64,000 nucleotides of DNA from Rhizoclosmatium globosum (lineage: Eukaryota; Chytridiomycota; Chytridiomycetes; Chytridiales; Chytriomycetaceae): assembly GCA_002104985.1 (NCBI GenBank), contig MCGO01000093.1:95825-159824 (forward strand), in the 5' to 3' direction. Below are positions 10,109 through 22,203 of the stretch, piece by piece. How positions within the stretch are numbered: position 1 is the stretch's first letter; each line of letters opens with the position of its first letter. Made by a program: the position numbers and the translations under genes. Under the pieces are notes generated by a model. It was given only the letters and a program-made list of their open reading frames with translations, had not been told where the DNA came from and searched no databases.

Positions 10109-12349
10109 TTATTGCTTCTTCACCATCCGATAATGATTCCACAACTGTGTTACCAACTCTGCCGTATCCAACAGACTCAAAGGATCACCACTTCCACCAT
10201 CCTGTCCCATCGCCTTCGCAGTCTCCAAGCAATTCTGAAACGTTGTCCATGAGTCTTTTCCACCCAACAACGCATCTCCGCCGCCCTTTACGATTAAATT
10301 TACGCGTTGCTGTGTGCTTGGACGTGTTCCTGGTTTTGATGTGATGGGTTTTTTGGTGACGGATGGGAGGACGGGTGTTTTATGCGGTGATGACGGTTTT
10401 TTGGAGGTTGGTGTTACTGCTTTTTGCATTGGATGTGGTGTGGGTGGTTTTCGAGGGATTCCGTGTGTAACGCGGTTTTTCACAGCTTTTCGGTTTCGGT
10501 TGATGTATTTGGTGATTATTTCGGATTGTTGGGGTTTTGTGGGTTCTATAGGTGCTGTGAGCATTGTAGGTGGGAGATGTGTGGAATGGGGACGTGGGGG
10601 GAGTCGTGTTAATTCTGTTGTCGTGGCAGGTAACTGTTCTGGTGGAGTCAACTGCGACAAGGACTTTGAGTGAGAAAGTAGTTTGATTGGTTTTTTGGTT
10701 TCAGGTTGAGACGGTGGAGTAAAGACTCTGATTTTCGGGGTTTGTGGCTGGTATAAATCTCGTTCTTGTTTTGCAAGAGAGCGGGGCTTTGGAGTCGACA
10801 GTCGAATTAACGTGTTGTCGTTTTGATGTAATGGGATAAGAAGTGTTTGGTTTTGAATCGTAGTAACAGTAGAAGTATGAAGTTGCGATGAATTTGCCTT
10901 GCTGCTAGGTCTCGTTGATGGTCTTGGGTGAGGCAAGAGTGGAATCGAAATTTGTTTCTTGGCATTGGCATCTTTGACATTTTCCTCGTCAAATAAACCA
11001 CCGTTATTAGTATCCGTCGGAGATGTTTTGATTCTAGGAATACCCTCACTTACAACCTTGCGCTGACCATGACTAGCACTCTTTGGGGAATCATCCACCT
11101 TTTTCTTTCTTTGCAAAGCCAGAATCCGTTCATCCGGCTTCTTACTCAAAAATTCTCGATAATGCTTCTTTGCAATAGCTGTGTCCGGCCGATATTCCGA
11201 CTCCTCACCACGTGCAACAAGGAAAGCGCGAAAAAAGTCTTTTGCAATTGCAGTTTCTGGACGCCGTTTCCCACCACCAACACCACCGCCTTTGGATTTC
11301 TGCTGCTGTTTCTGTTTTTGTTGGTGCTCATGTTCCATCACAAAGTCCTCAATAGTAGCGACAGGCGCATCAAAGAAGTCGATTCCATTTTCACCGTCCA
11401 GTTCATCGGACAAATGCCGACCAGCGGCGACAGGCCTGTAATCTGTATCCATTCCGCGCGACTGCAAGAACTCTCGGAAATGTTCGGGCTCGAGGTATGC
11501 GTCAGGTCGGTATTTCCCTTCAGCTGCACGTTCAGCAAGGAAGGCACGGTATGTTTCTCGAGCTAAGGCTGTTTTCGGGCGATATGGACCTTCGTGCACG
11601 TATTTGCAGACTACAATTTCGTTGGTTTCGCCATCGTGTTTTGGTGTTGTTGTCTTTTTACTTGATTGTCGCCTCTTCTTTTTGGGACTTGATGGTGGTG
11701 GTTTTGGAGGTAGGAGGTCAAAGTCTTCAAATGAGACGCCGCGAGTTGGAGGCCGTGGTTCAGAAACTTGCGATTTTTGCTTGATAGAAGGGAGACGGTC
11801 TGTTACATTCGTTGTAGTTGCTGATGGTTGAGAGTTGGAATCGAGGTTATTACTTGATGGAGACGATATACCATTTTCACCAAATAAACCTGCACCGCCT
11901 TGTTTCGCATGGACTTCTGTTAATAGATCACGTGGGGACTCAGTCCAAGGTGCAATTGGCATCGTTGCGCAAAACGCCCAGGCATCAAGAAAGTGATCAC
12001 GTGAGATAAGAGGGACTTGCTGTGTACTCTTGTAGAGTCCGAGTAACGAAGAGGATGTGCTATTGTTGTTGACGGATGTTTGTGTGGAAGGTAGTTTTTC
12101 CCGAGCTTTTTTAACAGGTTCCATAATAACTTTTGGGGAACTGAAAGAAACAGCTGCGGACACAAGGTCCGTGGATATGTCTGCCTTAAGTTTGGTTTTA
12201 TGGCTAGAGTGACGCGGCGATAAAGATTTTCGAGGAATCAGTTGGGCATCTTGTGTACTCTGTTTTGGATCAAACAGGCTGCGCGTTACACTGAGCCCCA
12301 AATCAAAAGGATCCATGTAAGTTGATCGGGGCTTTTCAGAGGATTCCAT
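10109..12349 (-). CDS. Protein with tandem RPxTA...YRxFL repeats, function unknown
   Basis: A single intron-free frame encodes 746 aa, which is unusual beside heavily split neighbours. Residues about 240-400 hold a repeat of about 24 residues with the pattern (Y/R)RPxTAxAxxxYRxFLxxRxxE. The clearest copies begin YRPKTALARETYRAFLAER, YRPDAYLEPEHFREFLQSR, RRPETAIAKDFFRAFLVAR and YRPDTAIAKKHYREFL; a weaker copy begins YRPVAAGRHLSDEL. The rest is disordered, basic and rich in Ser/Thr/Pro. The C-terminus ends with a short helical segment (ELVTQLWNHYRMVKKQ). I do not recognise the family. The repeat could be a peptide-binding or filament-binding module, but that is speculation. Confidence 0.75.
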   Translation of the reverse strand: MESSEKPRSTYMDPFDLGLSVTRSLFDPKQSTQDAQLIPRKSLSPRHSSHKTKLKADISTDLVSAAVSFSSPKVIMEPVKKAREKLPSTQTSVNNNSTSSSLLGLYKSTQQVPLISRDHFLDAWAFCATMPIAPWTESPRDLLTEVHAKQGGAGLFGENGISSPSSNNLDSNSQPSATTTNVTDRLPSIKQKSQVSEPRPPTRGVSFEDFDLLPPKPPPSSPKKKRRQSSKKTTTPKHDGETNEIVVCKYVHEGPYRPKTALARETYRAFLAERAAEGKYRPDAYLEPEHFREFLQSRGMDTDYRPVAAGRHLSDELDGENGIDFFDAPVATIEDFVMEHEHQQKQKQQQKSKGGGVGGGKRRPETAIAKDFFRAFLVARGEESEYRPDTAIAKKHYREFLSKKPDERILALQRKKKVDDSPKSASHGQRKVVSEGIPRIKTSPTDTNNGGLFDEENVKDANAKKQISIPLLPHPRPSTRPSSKANSSQLHTSTVTTIQNQTLLIPLHQNDNTLIRLSTPKPRSLAKQERDLYQPQTPKIRVFTPPSQPETKKPIKLLSHSKSLSQLTPPEQLPATTTELTRLPPRPHSTHLPPTMLTAPIEPTKPQQSEIITKYINRNRKAVKNRVTHGIPRKPPTPHPMQKAVTPTSKKPSSPHKTPVLPSVTKKPITSKPGTRPSTQQRVNLIVKGGGDALLGGKDSWTTFQNCLETAKAMGQDGGSGDPLSLLDTAELVTQLWNHYRMVKKQ

Positions 12350-12435
12350 TCTTGAAAGAAGGAGGAATGAAGACTACCGAAAATCTGAAAATCTCTGTTC
12401 ATCACAACCAAACGCATTGAGTAGAATCTGTCCAT

Positions 12436-13997
12436 TCAATGCAATCGCGCCTTTTTGAGAACACTGCCACCAGCTGCAAAACCACCCGATTTTTTCCTTC
12501 TGCGTGCTTCGGCTTCATCATATTCGTCTCCACTCTCCATGTAGTCAATCATTCCACTTGAATTTTGTCTGTGCGGTACAACAGGCTCTCCTGCAAGCAA
12601 CATTCTCTTACGTTCCCGCAAAGACACCATTTCCTGTTCCGTGCGCTCTATTGATTTCTTGATGTCCATCAACACTAGCAAATTTCCGCGAACTTCATCG
12701 GCCACATCACAAACTGCTGAAGTGGGAAATACGGGCGGATTGACTAAGGTGTGGAGAATTTAGGGCACAGAAAATGTGGAAGCAGGCTTACATAGATTGA
12801 ATTCGTCCAAGAGTTCTTTGAACTTTGATTGTAGGTTGGATGCTCGTGGTAAAACAAGTTTTTGACTGCGAAGGAATGCACCAGGAGGAAGGTCCTTCTT
12901 TGCGAGGGCTGAAGCTACGATTGACAGAATTTGAATTACACAGGAAACTGAGACAGCAGAAAAATCTCCTTACAGCTGTCTTGTGGGAGCAGAGGGGCAC
13001 GATGCTTTCTTGCATCCGGAGGGACAATGCCGTCTGGCCTCTTGACCTTTTTCTAGAAATGCCAAGGTTGAGAAGAGAGATTCCTACAAGTAAAGAACTC
13101 ACCTTAGGATCAAATGGCCCACCAGCAATAGCACCAGGAATAATAGGCAAAGGCAACGGGTTTGGAACTTCGTGATTGGAGAGAATCTTGACCAAATAAT
13201 CGCGTTCACATGCCCATTTACGTTCGTGAAGTTCCCGTCGTTTCAATTCATGGAATAAATGTTCCTCTTCTTTGATGGCTTCGGGGGGTCTGTTGAAAAG
13301 CGCTTCCAGGTTCTTTTTTCGTTGAATATCGTGTTCTTTATCATATTTGAAGACAGGTTGAGCTAATGGTACCGGCGACCTTGCTATCTGCAGTTTTCCC
13401 AGAACGTCATAATATCGCTCTTTCAAGTCCTTCGAAGTTGTAAGTTGTCGGTGTGTAATGTCTCGAGACTGCTTACTTCAACAGTGCGCACTTTCCCTTC
13501 TATATCGTATCTATCTGCAACGACAATAAACTTGAGGTTGAACTGACGGCACAGGTCGAATAAGTGGTCAGTCTCCTCCTTAGTCCATTCAGTGCCTGTT
13601 CAATCACATCAGCGACAATACCCAACTCCAAGTCCCTTCAACATACTCTGCAGATGAGCAACGTACTCCTCGTCCGAGTAAGAAGCAATAGTCTGAGTGG
13701 GCACCTGAAACCGAATCACTGTTTTGGTTGAAGTCAGACCAACGTCGCCAGCCAATCAAAACGCACCGTCGTCGGCCTCGTCTTCTCTTTTCCAATGTTT
13801 CAATTTGAGTGTGTCCGATCGCTGCGGATTCGTGGCCTCGACGAGCCGCCTTCGAAGTCAAAAACAACGTGTCAGAGTGTTGCTCGCTCAGAACAAAAGG
13901 ACTCAAACCACGTGCGCGCCTTGGTTGAAACGGATGACGCCGTCGCCCAAAACGCATCGGAGAACATCAGTGGCGGTGGCGGTGGTGGTGGGTGCAT
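12436..13997 (-). CDS. SWC4: SWR1/NuA4 complex subunit Swc4 (DMAP1 family)
   Basis: Eight exons (13997-13909, 13849-13767, 13718-13647, 13595-13477, 13429-13103, 13052-12974, 12914-12792, 12743-12436) sum to exactly 400 codons (399 aa). Family landmarks in order: TNPQRSDTLKLKHWKRE, then the SANT domain (TEWTKEETDHLFDLCRQFNLKFIVVADRYD...VRTVEDLKERYYDV), then the helical region EALFNRPPEAIKEEEHLFHELKRRE. Swc4 is shared by the SWR1 H2A.Z-exchange complex and the NuA4 acetyltransferase, where the SANT domain helps bind chromatin. The N-terminus is short for the family because the thioesterase gene ends only 36 bp upstream. The Met at 13997, followed by seven prolines, is the only start that keeps the frame. 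Confidence 0.9.
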
Positions 13998-14032
13998 CGT
14001 AGTCTTTAGTGTTCTGATGAAGGAAATCTTGT

Positions 14033-14827
14033 TTATTTGTTCTCGCTTTCTTCACTCTTGCGAATCGCTGCAACAATATTCGCTGGAATTTCTGCCTTGG
14101 TTCCAGTCGCGTAGTCATATGTTACAACAACCGTCGTTCCATCCGCTACAATAGCCTCATGTTTGTGGCTAACGATTCTGCATACATGGTCGAAACGATC
14201 CTTTTTAATGGAATCGAGAGGAACTTTGATTCCCACAGTTACTATAGAACGCGATTTAGAGTGACAAATGTGTGATGTTGTTGATGTCAGAAGTGATTAC
14301 CAGTGTCAGGATAATCCACAACCTTGCGGTAGTTGATATTCACTGATTTAACAATTGGTCCAACAGCTTTGTAAGAGGCAGCCTTCACAAATCGGTCGGT
14401 CTCTTCTGAGGTCAAGAACTTGGACCCAACTTGCTCAAAATGAGCGAGGCGGCCGGATTCAAACTACTTTTATTATCAGATGGCTGCATACGAAAGGTTC
14501 AAAGACTTACATAACGGCAATAGTACACGTTGTTTAAGTGGCCATAACTTGAAAGAGTTGTCAACCATCCCCGTCCAATACTCGCCCGCTCCTCACCTGT
14601 CCTGCTCGCCCCACTGTACTGGAAGTCTGTAAAGAGATTGAGTTACTTGGACAAGTTCATGGGATCTCTTACGTGATCACAGATGGGTACTCTCGGAGCA
14701 ACTCGGCAACCTTTGGTGGAAGAGATGCACGGGTAGCATCTACTGACGCAAATGCGCCAACAGGAACAACCACTTTTGATGATGTGGACTGGAATCTACG
14801 AGATGTCAGATGTGCCAAACGTTTCAT
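14033..14827 (-). CDS. Hotdog-fold acyl-CoA thioesterase (paralogue A)
   Basis: Exons 14827-14673, 14626-14597, 14547-14511, 14463-14301 and 14241-14033 give 198 codons (197 aa). The 4HBT hotdog core is recognisable: WGEQDSYGHLNNVYYCRYFESGRL matches the pattern W-x3-D-x2-G-H-x-N-N-x2-Y-x3-FE, where the Asp is catalytic in YbgC-like enzymes. The N-terminus (MKRLAHLTSRRFQSTSSK) is basic and hydroxylated with no acid, so mitochondrial import is plausible. The family hydrolyses acyl-CoA; the substrate cannot be read from sequence. The adjacent gene at 14967 is a close paralogue in the same orientation with matching intron positions near TG|VTVG. Confidence 0.88.
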
Positions 14828-14966
14828 TTTGTGGGCGTTCTTTTAAATCAAATCGCCATTAATCTTCTTTTTAAAGAATGGGGAAGTGGCATCTGTCCTT
14901 CTGTAAACGCGACCACATAGTAATTTCAGGCATAAAATGGAAAGAAAAGAACCTATTTTACTTCGG

Positions 14967-15689
14967 TCACAGTTTTGGATTATTAATCACTTTCCAGCTT
15001 TGGTCATGATACGTCTCCCATTGAATTACAGACTTCAAGAACTCATCTGTGAATGAGGCTTTACGCTTCGTATCGTGATCGTAGGCAACCAACGTGCACG
15101 TTCCTGAAACATGATGTCAGTTGTCAAGATGTTGAAATCAAAGAATCAAACGCACCCTCCCCAACTATAGCGCCATATTTATGGCTCACGATTATACATT
15201 CATGGTTGAATCTATCCGATTTGATTGACTTTGGGTCAACTCGAACTCCAACTGTCACTGCAGAATGATTGTAACTACTCAACGCCATGATCGCATGAGG
15301 CTCACCAGTATCAGGAAACGTTATAGGAGCCTTGTAGTTGAATGAAATCCGTTTTAATACGACACTGACTCCTTTGCCTGCCATGAAATCTTCCGCGGAA
15401 CCACCCACATGTGATGCAACATGATGAAAATACGCAAGACGGCCCGATTCAAAGTATCGAATGATGATTGCATTATTCACATGGTTATAGGCGTCTTGGT
15501 CCGCCCATGCAACTGGCAGTCTAGTTTGCATTCTTAATCTCAGCTAAAGGAGGAAGCAAGAGGTCAGGATAATGAAACTTACGTTACAAGTGAAGGATAA
15601 TTTTGAAGAAGTGTTGCTACGTTACTTGGGAGTGAATCTCGGGTTGCGGCTGAAGTTGCGAGAGTACCAACAGGTACCGTTTTTGACAT
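14967..15689 (-). CDS. Hotdog-fold acyl-CoA thioesterase (paralogue B)
   Basis: Exons 15689-15583, 15532-15306, 15257-15156 and 15103-14967 give 191 codons (190 aa). The signature is WADQDAYNHVNNAIIIRYFESGRL, aligned with the paralogue; the usual Gly-His is Asn-His here. It lacks the basic presequence of copy A (it starts MSKTVPVGTLATSAATRDSL), so the two products may sit in different compartments. It also has two fewer small introns in the catalytic loop region. Tandem duplication is clear from order, orientation and shared splice phases. Divergent from the gene at 15891. Confidence 0.88.
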
Positions 15690-15890
15690 TGGATAATTAA
15701 ATGTTGTAGAGAAAGAGGGAGGAACGATCGAAGCTTACTCCACGGTTAAAATTAAATGAAATATTTCAAGTATGTATCTGCCATTATGTAGGATTTACAA
15801 AGCCAGAAAATCTCCTTGTCCTATTCTCCAGCTGTCATTTTCACCTCCAAGTTGTCCAGAAGACAGTGAAACAGAGAAGAACGGTCAAAG

Positions 15891-18800
15891 ATGTTCAAAA
15901 AGAAGGCCAAGACCCCCGACGTCAAAGCTAGTGGTGGAAAGGGAAACGAAGGCCTGCCTCCGTTGCCAACGGACCCAAAGGTACAGTTTATTGCCTGTAC
16001 CGTTCTCTATTTAATCTGGCCAAATCATATCCTCGCTCCTCACATCTGCGATATATTCCAAATCTACAATATTGTAATCAGACTCCAGAAGTTATCACAA
16101 AGGACACAATGTCTGGGTCTGTCGAGCCACCGCCCGAAATCAAATCAGTTGGCGTTTCCATACAACCTCCATCCGTAAAACCTCAGCAGGCGGAACTTTA
16201 TCAGCCTCATAATAGCGAAGAAAGTGGTGAAGCGCACAAGCTGGATGGGCATGGCGTTCTTGGAAACGATGACGACTTATTCGGAGGTACGATAATATCC
16301 AACGCGTTCGTGTGACTGAACGGTTCCCATTAGAGTTTCAAACCCACGAATCACATCCTTCGAACGCGGAGCCTGCGTCCTCACCAACTCAAACGCGAAC
16401 ACGAACAAAGACAAACGAATCATTAGCGAAACCAAAGAAGTCTCTTAATAAGCAATTGAGTTCAATTGAAGAAGTCGCGTCAGTTAATGAAAGAACGCGT
16501 CCTGCGACAGCTTTGGATACACACGCGAACACGAAGCGGCATTTAAATGATGAGGACGATATGCCTGGAGACTTAGCTTCAAAGAGTCCAACGAAACAAA
16601 AATCGCCTCCACCTATTAAAAAGGCCGCCGCAAAAACAAAAGAAAATGATTCTCCTACAGCTGCTAGGAAGAATGGAGAAACAGTTACAGTTAAAAAGTC
16701 GAAGCTGAAACCAGTTGAAGGAGCTGTGTCGTCACCAAAACCAATCCCAAAATCCAGTGTTGCAGCAGCAAAACCACCTCCAAAGAAACCGAAACCAAAG
16801 GTTACTATATCCGAAGAACCAGAAGTTGAACCATTTACTTCAGAAGAAACCTCAACTGAAAACGTTTCGTTGAGTTTTGATTCAGATCCACTTCCACAAG
16901 AAGAACTTGGCGATAGCAGTGCCGAAAAACTGGATGACTTTAAATTTGTAAATGATAAAGAAGAGGAAGAGGAAGAAGTTCGGTCGAATCATTCACTGAA
17001 ATCAAAACCTTCAGTCGAACGGGGAAGAACGCCGTCAAAACGGCAGGCAGATTCGGCCAAACTTACGAAAACCGCCAAAGCTGCAACTCCAAAAGCTACA
17101 ACACCAGCACCAGCTCGTCGTTCCTCTTCAAAAGCTTCTCGATCAGAAAAGTTCCAACGCAGACTTCAAATGAAGCTCGACACCGATGGATTTTCGGCGA
17201 TGGGTCTATCTCCGTCAGATGATTCGGGAATTCACAGGGTGGTAAATCAGACGGTCACAAACGTGTTGGAAATCAGCCCGCACCACCGCCACACTACCTT
17301 GCCCCAACTGCTGCCATTCCCGTCACTAAAAAAACGTATTCGCCACCTGGAAAGCCTACATTATCGCGAAACCCTTCGTCACGTCGGAAAACTATTAAAG
17401 CGCTTGCGTATGGCGTGATGGGAGGAGAAGACGATAATCGGAACTATCCAACGCGATTCGGTCACTATGATCACGATGATAGGCGCTCAAAGTCAATGGA
17501 TCCTGGGGAATACAGAAACACTCTGAGTCGGCAAAGACGAGTGTCCGATTATCCTGGCGGTTACGATCCAGCTGACGACGACGATATCCAGGAACTAGAT
17601 GGTGGAGTTGAGTACAATGCGAACGGATATGGTCGTGAAAGAGCTGGACGGCGACAGTCAAATGACGATGAACAAAATTCCAATTCAAGTCAAGAATACA
17701 GGTATTCTGATCGTATATCTGGAAAGTACAACAATAACGGTAATTGTGTTAATTATTTCTGCGACGTTCATTCAAGATTCAATAGGACCTGGTCGAGAAC
17801 CCAACACTCTTGAGAAATATCCAGAACGATTGATGCTCACTTCATCTGCTCTACAGGCGGCTCAAAATCAGGGCATGGTATCTCCAGAAACTGTTAATTA
17901 CTTAAAATGGTACATGGTAAAGGCGAAACCACTTGAAGCAACCCCAGAAGGTTCTTTGACCGATGTCCGAAACCAAAGCAGTACTATGCCCTCAAAACAG
18001 ATGGCATCTGAAAGCAAAAGCAAAAACAAACCGAAACCCTATGGGTGAAGGGCTCAATTATGGATGATGACGATGATAATGGACGACCCTATTCTCCAAC
18101 AAATCAGTCGCACCGACTCGAGGCAGTATTATGGATGACAGCCCGTCAGATTCGAGATCTAAACTTTTCACTAAGAAAGCAATTGCACCAATTAGAAACT
18201 CAGGCTCGATCATGGATGACCAACCAGCAGAAACTGAACCGCCGAAACAACGGGCAATACCGAAAACTCGTGTTACAATTGTATCTAAGCCAAAACCAAC
18301 CTCGAAAAAGGCAGCTGCGAGTCCTGGGCAAGCCGATGCACAAGGAATGCCACAGAATCAACAGTGGGGCCAACCATTTCCATTTATGGGGGGATTTTCA
18401 CCGTTTGGTGCACCGTTTATGCAACAAGGCCAATCTTACGGCTCCCCTCTGGGCTTTCCCACCCTCACCTACCTAGCGGCTCCTTTCCACCTCATCAGTT
18501 CTCTCAACACATGCCATCACAATTGCCAACGTATAAATCATCAATGAACTCACAGCCTCCATTACCATCATTAAATGCTCTTGCATTAACAGCACCACCC
18601 TATAATCCTCCACCGCCAACTGTACATCCAGGATTGATGCCCGCGAGGATAAAGCTAACAACTGTTCCTGTTGTTACGTTTAAGCAATCGTACGTTATCG
18701 AACCAACAGGGCACGCGCCTGGAACATACATACCGCCGGAAGAAATGGGAATGGATGCAAATGGTACCATGCTGACATATATTTCAACGGCAGGTATGAG

Positions 18801-19107
18801 TGGTACAGGTGGAGGAGGCTCTTATTCGTATGATATGAATGCAGCAATGGGTGGAATGGGCTCTGTGGGAGGAATGGGTCTAACCTACAGCTATGATACC
18901 AAAGAATCAGCTATAAACCCTTCTCGGACACCCCGATCAATGTCAAATAAGAAACCAACATCTACTGTTGGATCTAAAAGTAAAGTACCTAGTGTCAAGC
19001 CCCAGCCTGAGAGGTCTGGCGTACGAGGGATGATTCAAAAAGGTGTTATAGGTCGAAACGGTGGTGCTATGACAGGGACAGCAAGACCATCAGTTAGTTA
19101 TCGATGA
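15891..19107 (+). CDS. Large low-complexity basic protein, unknown function (several apparent frameshifts)
   Basis: Exons 15891-15980 and 16082-16286 lead in phase into a long exon from 16334. Coding character then continues in successive frames to the stop at 19107: a shift or 35-nt intron near 17242-17276, a normal intron at about 17742-17786, then shifts near 18045, 18118 and 18458. Each shift is in the same direction (one base missing). The product would be about 970 aa. It is Lys/Ser/Pro-rich and disordered, with a folded-looking stretch (SSALQAAQNQGMVSPETVNYLKWYMVKAKPLE), a GSIMDD motif three times near 18057, 18124 and 18210, and a conserved-looking tail (ERSGVRGMIQKGVIGRNGG). No family recognised. 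Confidence 0.6.
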
Positions 19108-19215
19108 GAATGCTACTTTCAATTTGTTTCAATTAAAAAGGGATGTTGCTTTCGTTGTATTCATTTGATGTATTTATAGAAGCCGTGAATCAAAACAAAA
19201 GAGAAAACAATCAGA

Positions 19216-20584
19216 TTAAGCAAGATATGCTCCAACTACGTTGATTACTGTAGCCGAATTAGGCATAAGGACCCAGTTGGAGGCCAGCGTGTTTTTTTGG
19301 TACACTTGTTTGTCTGTTCCAATTCCAAGGATTCCTTCATATCCGATACTAGCAGTTCTAGAAACACAGCAGCCACCAATGAACTCCCATGGCGAATCAA
19401 TTGTCTTTTTCGTGTAAAGTTGACCGTCAGGTGCAGTTCCGACCAAAACTCCATTGCCGAGAGTGGTAATGTCAACAACTGTCCCCGACTTTGGTACCAG
19501 AGTCCACTCAGAAGGAACAAAAAGATCAGATGAACGAGTATAAAGCTGATTGTCCAAACCAACTCCAGCAAGCCTATTCCCGGAGTCAATATAGGCAATG
19601 CTTTTAACAGATCCAGAGTTAGGAAGTAGAGAACAGTGGGCATTGTTGTACAAGGAGTTACAGTTGTAAAGCTGGTAGTCAGTACCGACAATAACGAACG
19701 TGTTATAACTTGGCTGGATGAAGTCGAGGGCTTTGATTCCGCCTGGAAGTTTAATCCATGCGCCAGAAGGAGAAGACTGTCTCTTGCCCCAAAGTGTATT
19801 GTCTGGGGCTATACCAACATGCACGCCCACACGATATAACGCCGAAACAGCCGCCACAGAAACAACTGCGGCAGAGTTTGGAACAAGTGCCCATTTGTCT
19901 CCCAAACTCTGCATTTTGTAGATGGCATTATCATCTCCAATACCTAAAATGCTACCATCAGGCAATCCAGCAGTTCTAGAAACACAGCAAGCTCCGATGT
20001 AGACCCAGGGTGTGTTCAAATTCTGCTTTGAGTAAAGTTGCTTGTCTGGGCCAGTTCCAAGGAGGATACCGTTTGACAAAACAGATATGTCAACCACAAA
20101 ACCAGAATTAGGGACGAGTGTCCAAACACCAAGAAGGCCGTTACGTGTGTACAATTGGTTGTTCATTCCGACACCAATTAAAGTTTGCTTGTCGCTCAGA
20201 AGGTCGACACTCTTGACTGGTAATTGGTTCGGTAAAGATGAACATTGGAACCAGAATCCAACGGATGGACAAAGCCAGAGAGAGTTATCTGTACCAATAG
20301 CCACCCATGAATAGTCAGGCCATTGAACCAGGTCTAGCACTCGTGCTGGTCCGCGAGAGGCGCCCAATATTGAGTGCCGAGGGTGTACTTGATCCAAATG
20401 GAATTGTCGAGGCCAACACCAAGAGCTTGGTCTGCATATCCGGAAAACGATTCCACATTTGAGACCAAACCTTTCAAGTTATCAGCATACATTGAGTATC
20501 ACTCATTGCTACTTTACCTTCAGACGATGTGGTTGCAGCTGTTGCTACTGTGATCAAACTTGCGAGAATGCTGAAAAGAAGCAT
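19216..20584 (-). CDS. Secreted tectonin/tachylectin-like beta-propeller protein (one apparent frameshift)
   Basis: Exon 20584-20518 encodes a classical signal peptide (MLLFSILASLITVATAATTSSE). The second exon (20470-19216) encodes repeated blades of about 40 residues with the pattern GxxxDxxLY/W (for example GTDNSLWL, GVGMNNQLYTR, GTGPDKQLYSK, GIGDDNAIYKM, GIAPDNTLWGK, GTDYQLYNCN). The second half repeats the first, including duplicated GxCCVSRTA segments, so the protein arose by internal duplication. The fold suggests a sugar-binding propeller lectin of the tectonin/tachylectin-2 type acting outside the cell or in the wall. The blade before VLDLVQWPDYSW is one base out of frame near 20334-20346. 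With one base restored the product is about 440 aa. Confidence 0.75.
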
Positions 20585-20946
20585 TATGTTTGGTTCGAAT
20601 TTTCTGTTATCGTTTGTTGCTTTTGAATGAAGCTTGTGGCAGCACAGCCTCAAAACGGTTTACAGCCTCGGAAGGAGCCCGAAAAAAATTTTAAAATGGA
20701 CGAATCCAAGCGACATTTATATGACGATGACGGCCATTCAATCAGTTGTTGCGACTGCCAGTTATACTACAGGAAATACGATGAGCCTTCATTCATACCA
20801 AAAAGGGGGGAAGAAACATGAGTAAATAACAAATATCATGCAGTTTTATTCAACGCAATTGAACTATATTACTCAAAACATCAACTAATACTACACAAAC
20901 AACGCCTTTTTACGCTGATGAAGAAGAGAGGGTAAAATCCTTTCCT
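20585..20946. other. Intergenic, no gene supported
   Basis: About 360 bp between the lectin-like gene start and the Hsp70 stop. It presumably holds the promoter of the lectin-like gene and the Hsp70 3' end. A plus-strand ORF of 64 codons at 20627 has no recognisable domain and is probably chance. Confidence 0.45.
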
Positions 20947-22171
20947 TTAGTCGACCTCCTCGACGGTTGGGCCGCTTGGTGGGTTGGATGGGGCAGATCC
21001 AGAAGATGGGAAGGCTCCTGGGGCAGCTCCAGATGATCCGTAGATCTTCATCATGATTGGGTTGGCAACGGCCTCGAGGTCCTTCTGCTTGTGCTCGTAC
21101 TCGTCCTTGGCACCCTCCTGGTTGGAGTCCAACCAAGCGATGGTCTCGTCGATGGCAGCAGTGAGCTTCTTCTTGTCGTCCTTGTTCAACTTTCCAGCAA
21201 CCTTGTCGTCCTGGAGAGTGTTACGGAGGTTGTAGGAGTAGGACTCCAAGGCGTTCTTGGCCTGGATACGCTCGGCAGCAGCCTCGTCGTCAGCCTTGAA
21301 CTTCTCGGCATCGGCAACCATGCGCTCGATTTCCTCCTTGGTGAGACGACCCTTGTCGTTGGTGATGGTGATCTTGTTCTGCTTACCAGTGGACTTGTCG
21401 ACGGCAGAGACGTTCAAGATACCGTTGGCATCAACGTCGAAGGTGACGTCAATCTGTGGGACACCACGTGGAGCTGGTGGGATTCCAGAGAGCTCGAACT
21501 TTCCGAGCAAGTTGTTGTCCTTGGTACGGGTACGCTCACCTTCGTAGACCTGGATCAAGACTCCTGGCTGGTTGTCAGCGTAGGTGGAGAAAGTCTCGGA
21601 CTTCTTGGTTGGGACAGTGGTGTTACGCTTGATCAAAGCAGTCATGACACCTCCAGCGGTCTCGATACCGAGGGAGAGTGGGGCAACGTCGAGCAAGAGC
21701 AAGTCCTGGGTCTTCTCGGAAGTGTCACCAGTCAAGATAGCAGCCTGGACGGCAGCACCGTAAGCAACAGCCTCATCTGGGTTGATGGACTTGTTTGGCT
21801 CCTTTCCGTTGAAGAAGTCAGAGACGAGCTTCTGGACCTTTGGAATACGGGTGGATCCACCGACCAAGACGATCTCGTCAACAGTGGACTTGTCCATCTT
21901 GGCGTCACGGAGAACCTTCTCGACTGGGTCGACAGTGGAACGGAAGAGGTCCTGGCAGAGCTCCTCGAAACGGGCACGGGTGATGGAGGTGTAGAAGTCA
22001 ACACCGTCGAAGAGGGAGTCGATTTCAATGGTGGTCTGGGCAGCAGAAGAGAGAGTACGCTTAGCACGCTCACAAGCAGTACGGAGACGACGGAGGGCAC
22101 GTGGGTTGGAGGACAAGTCCTTCTTGTGCTTACGCTTGAACTCCTGGACGAAGTGGGAAACCAAACGGTTG

Positions 22172-22203
<32 letters not shown>

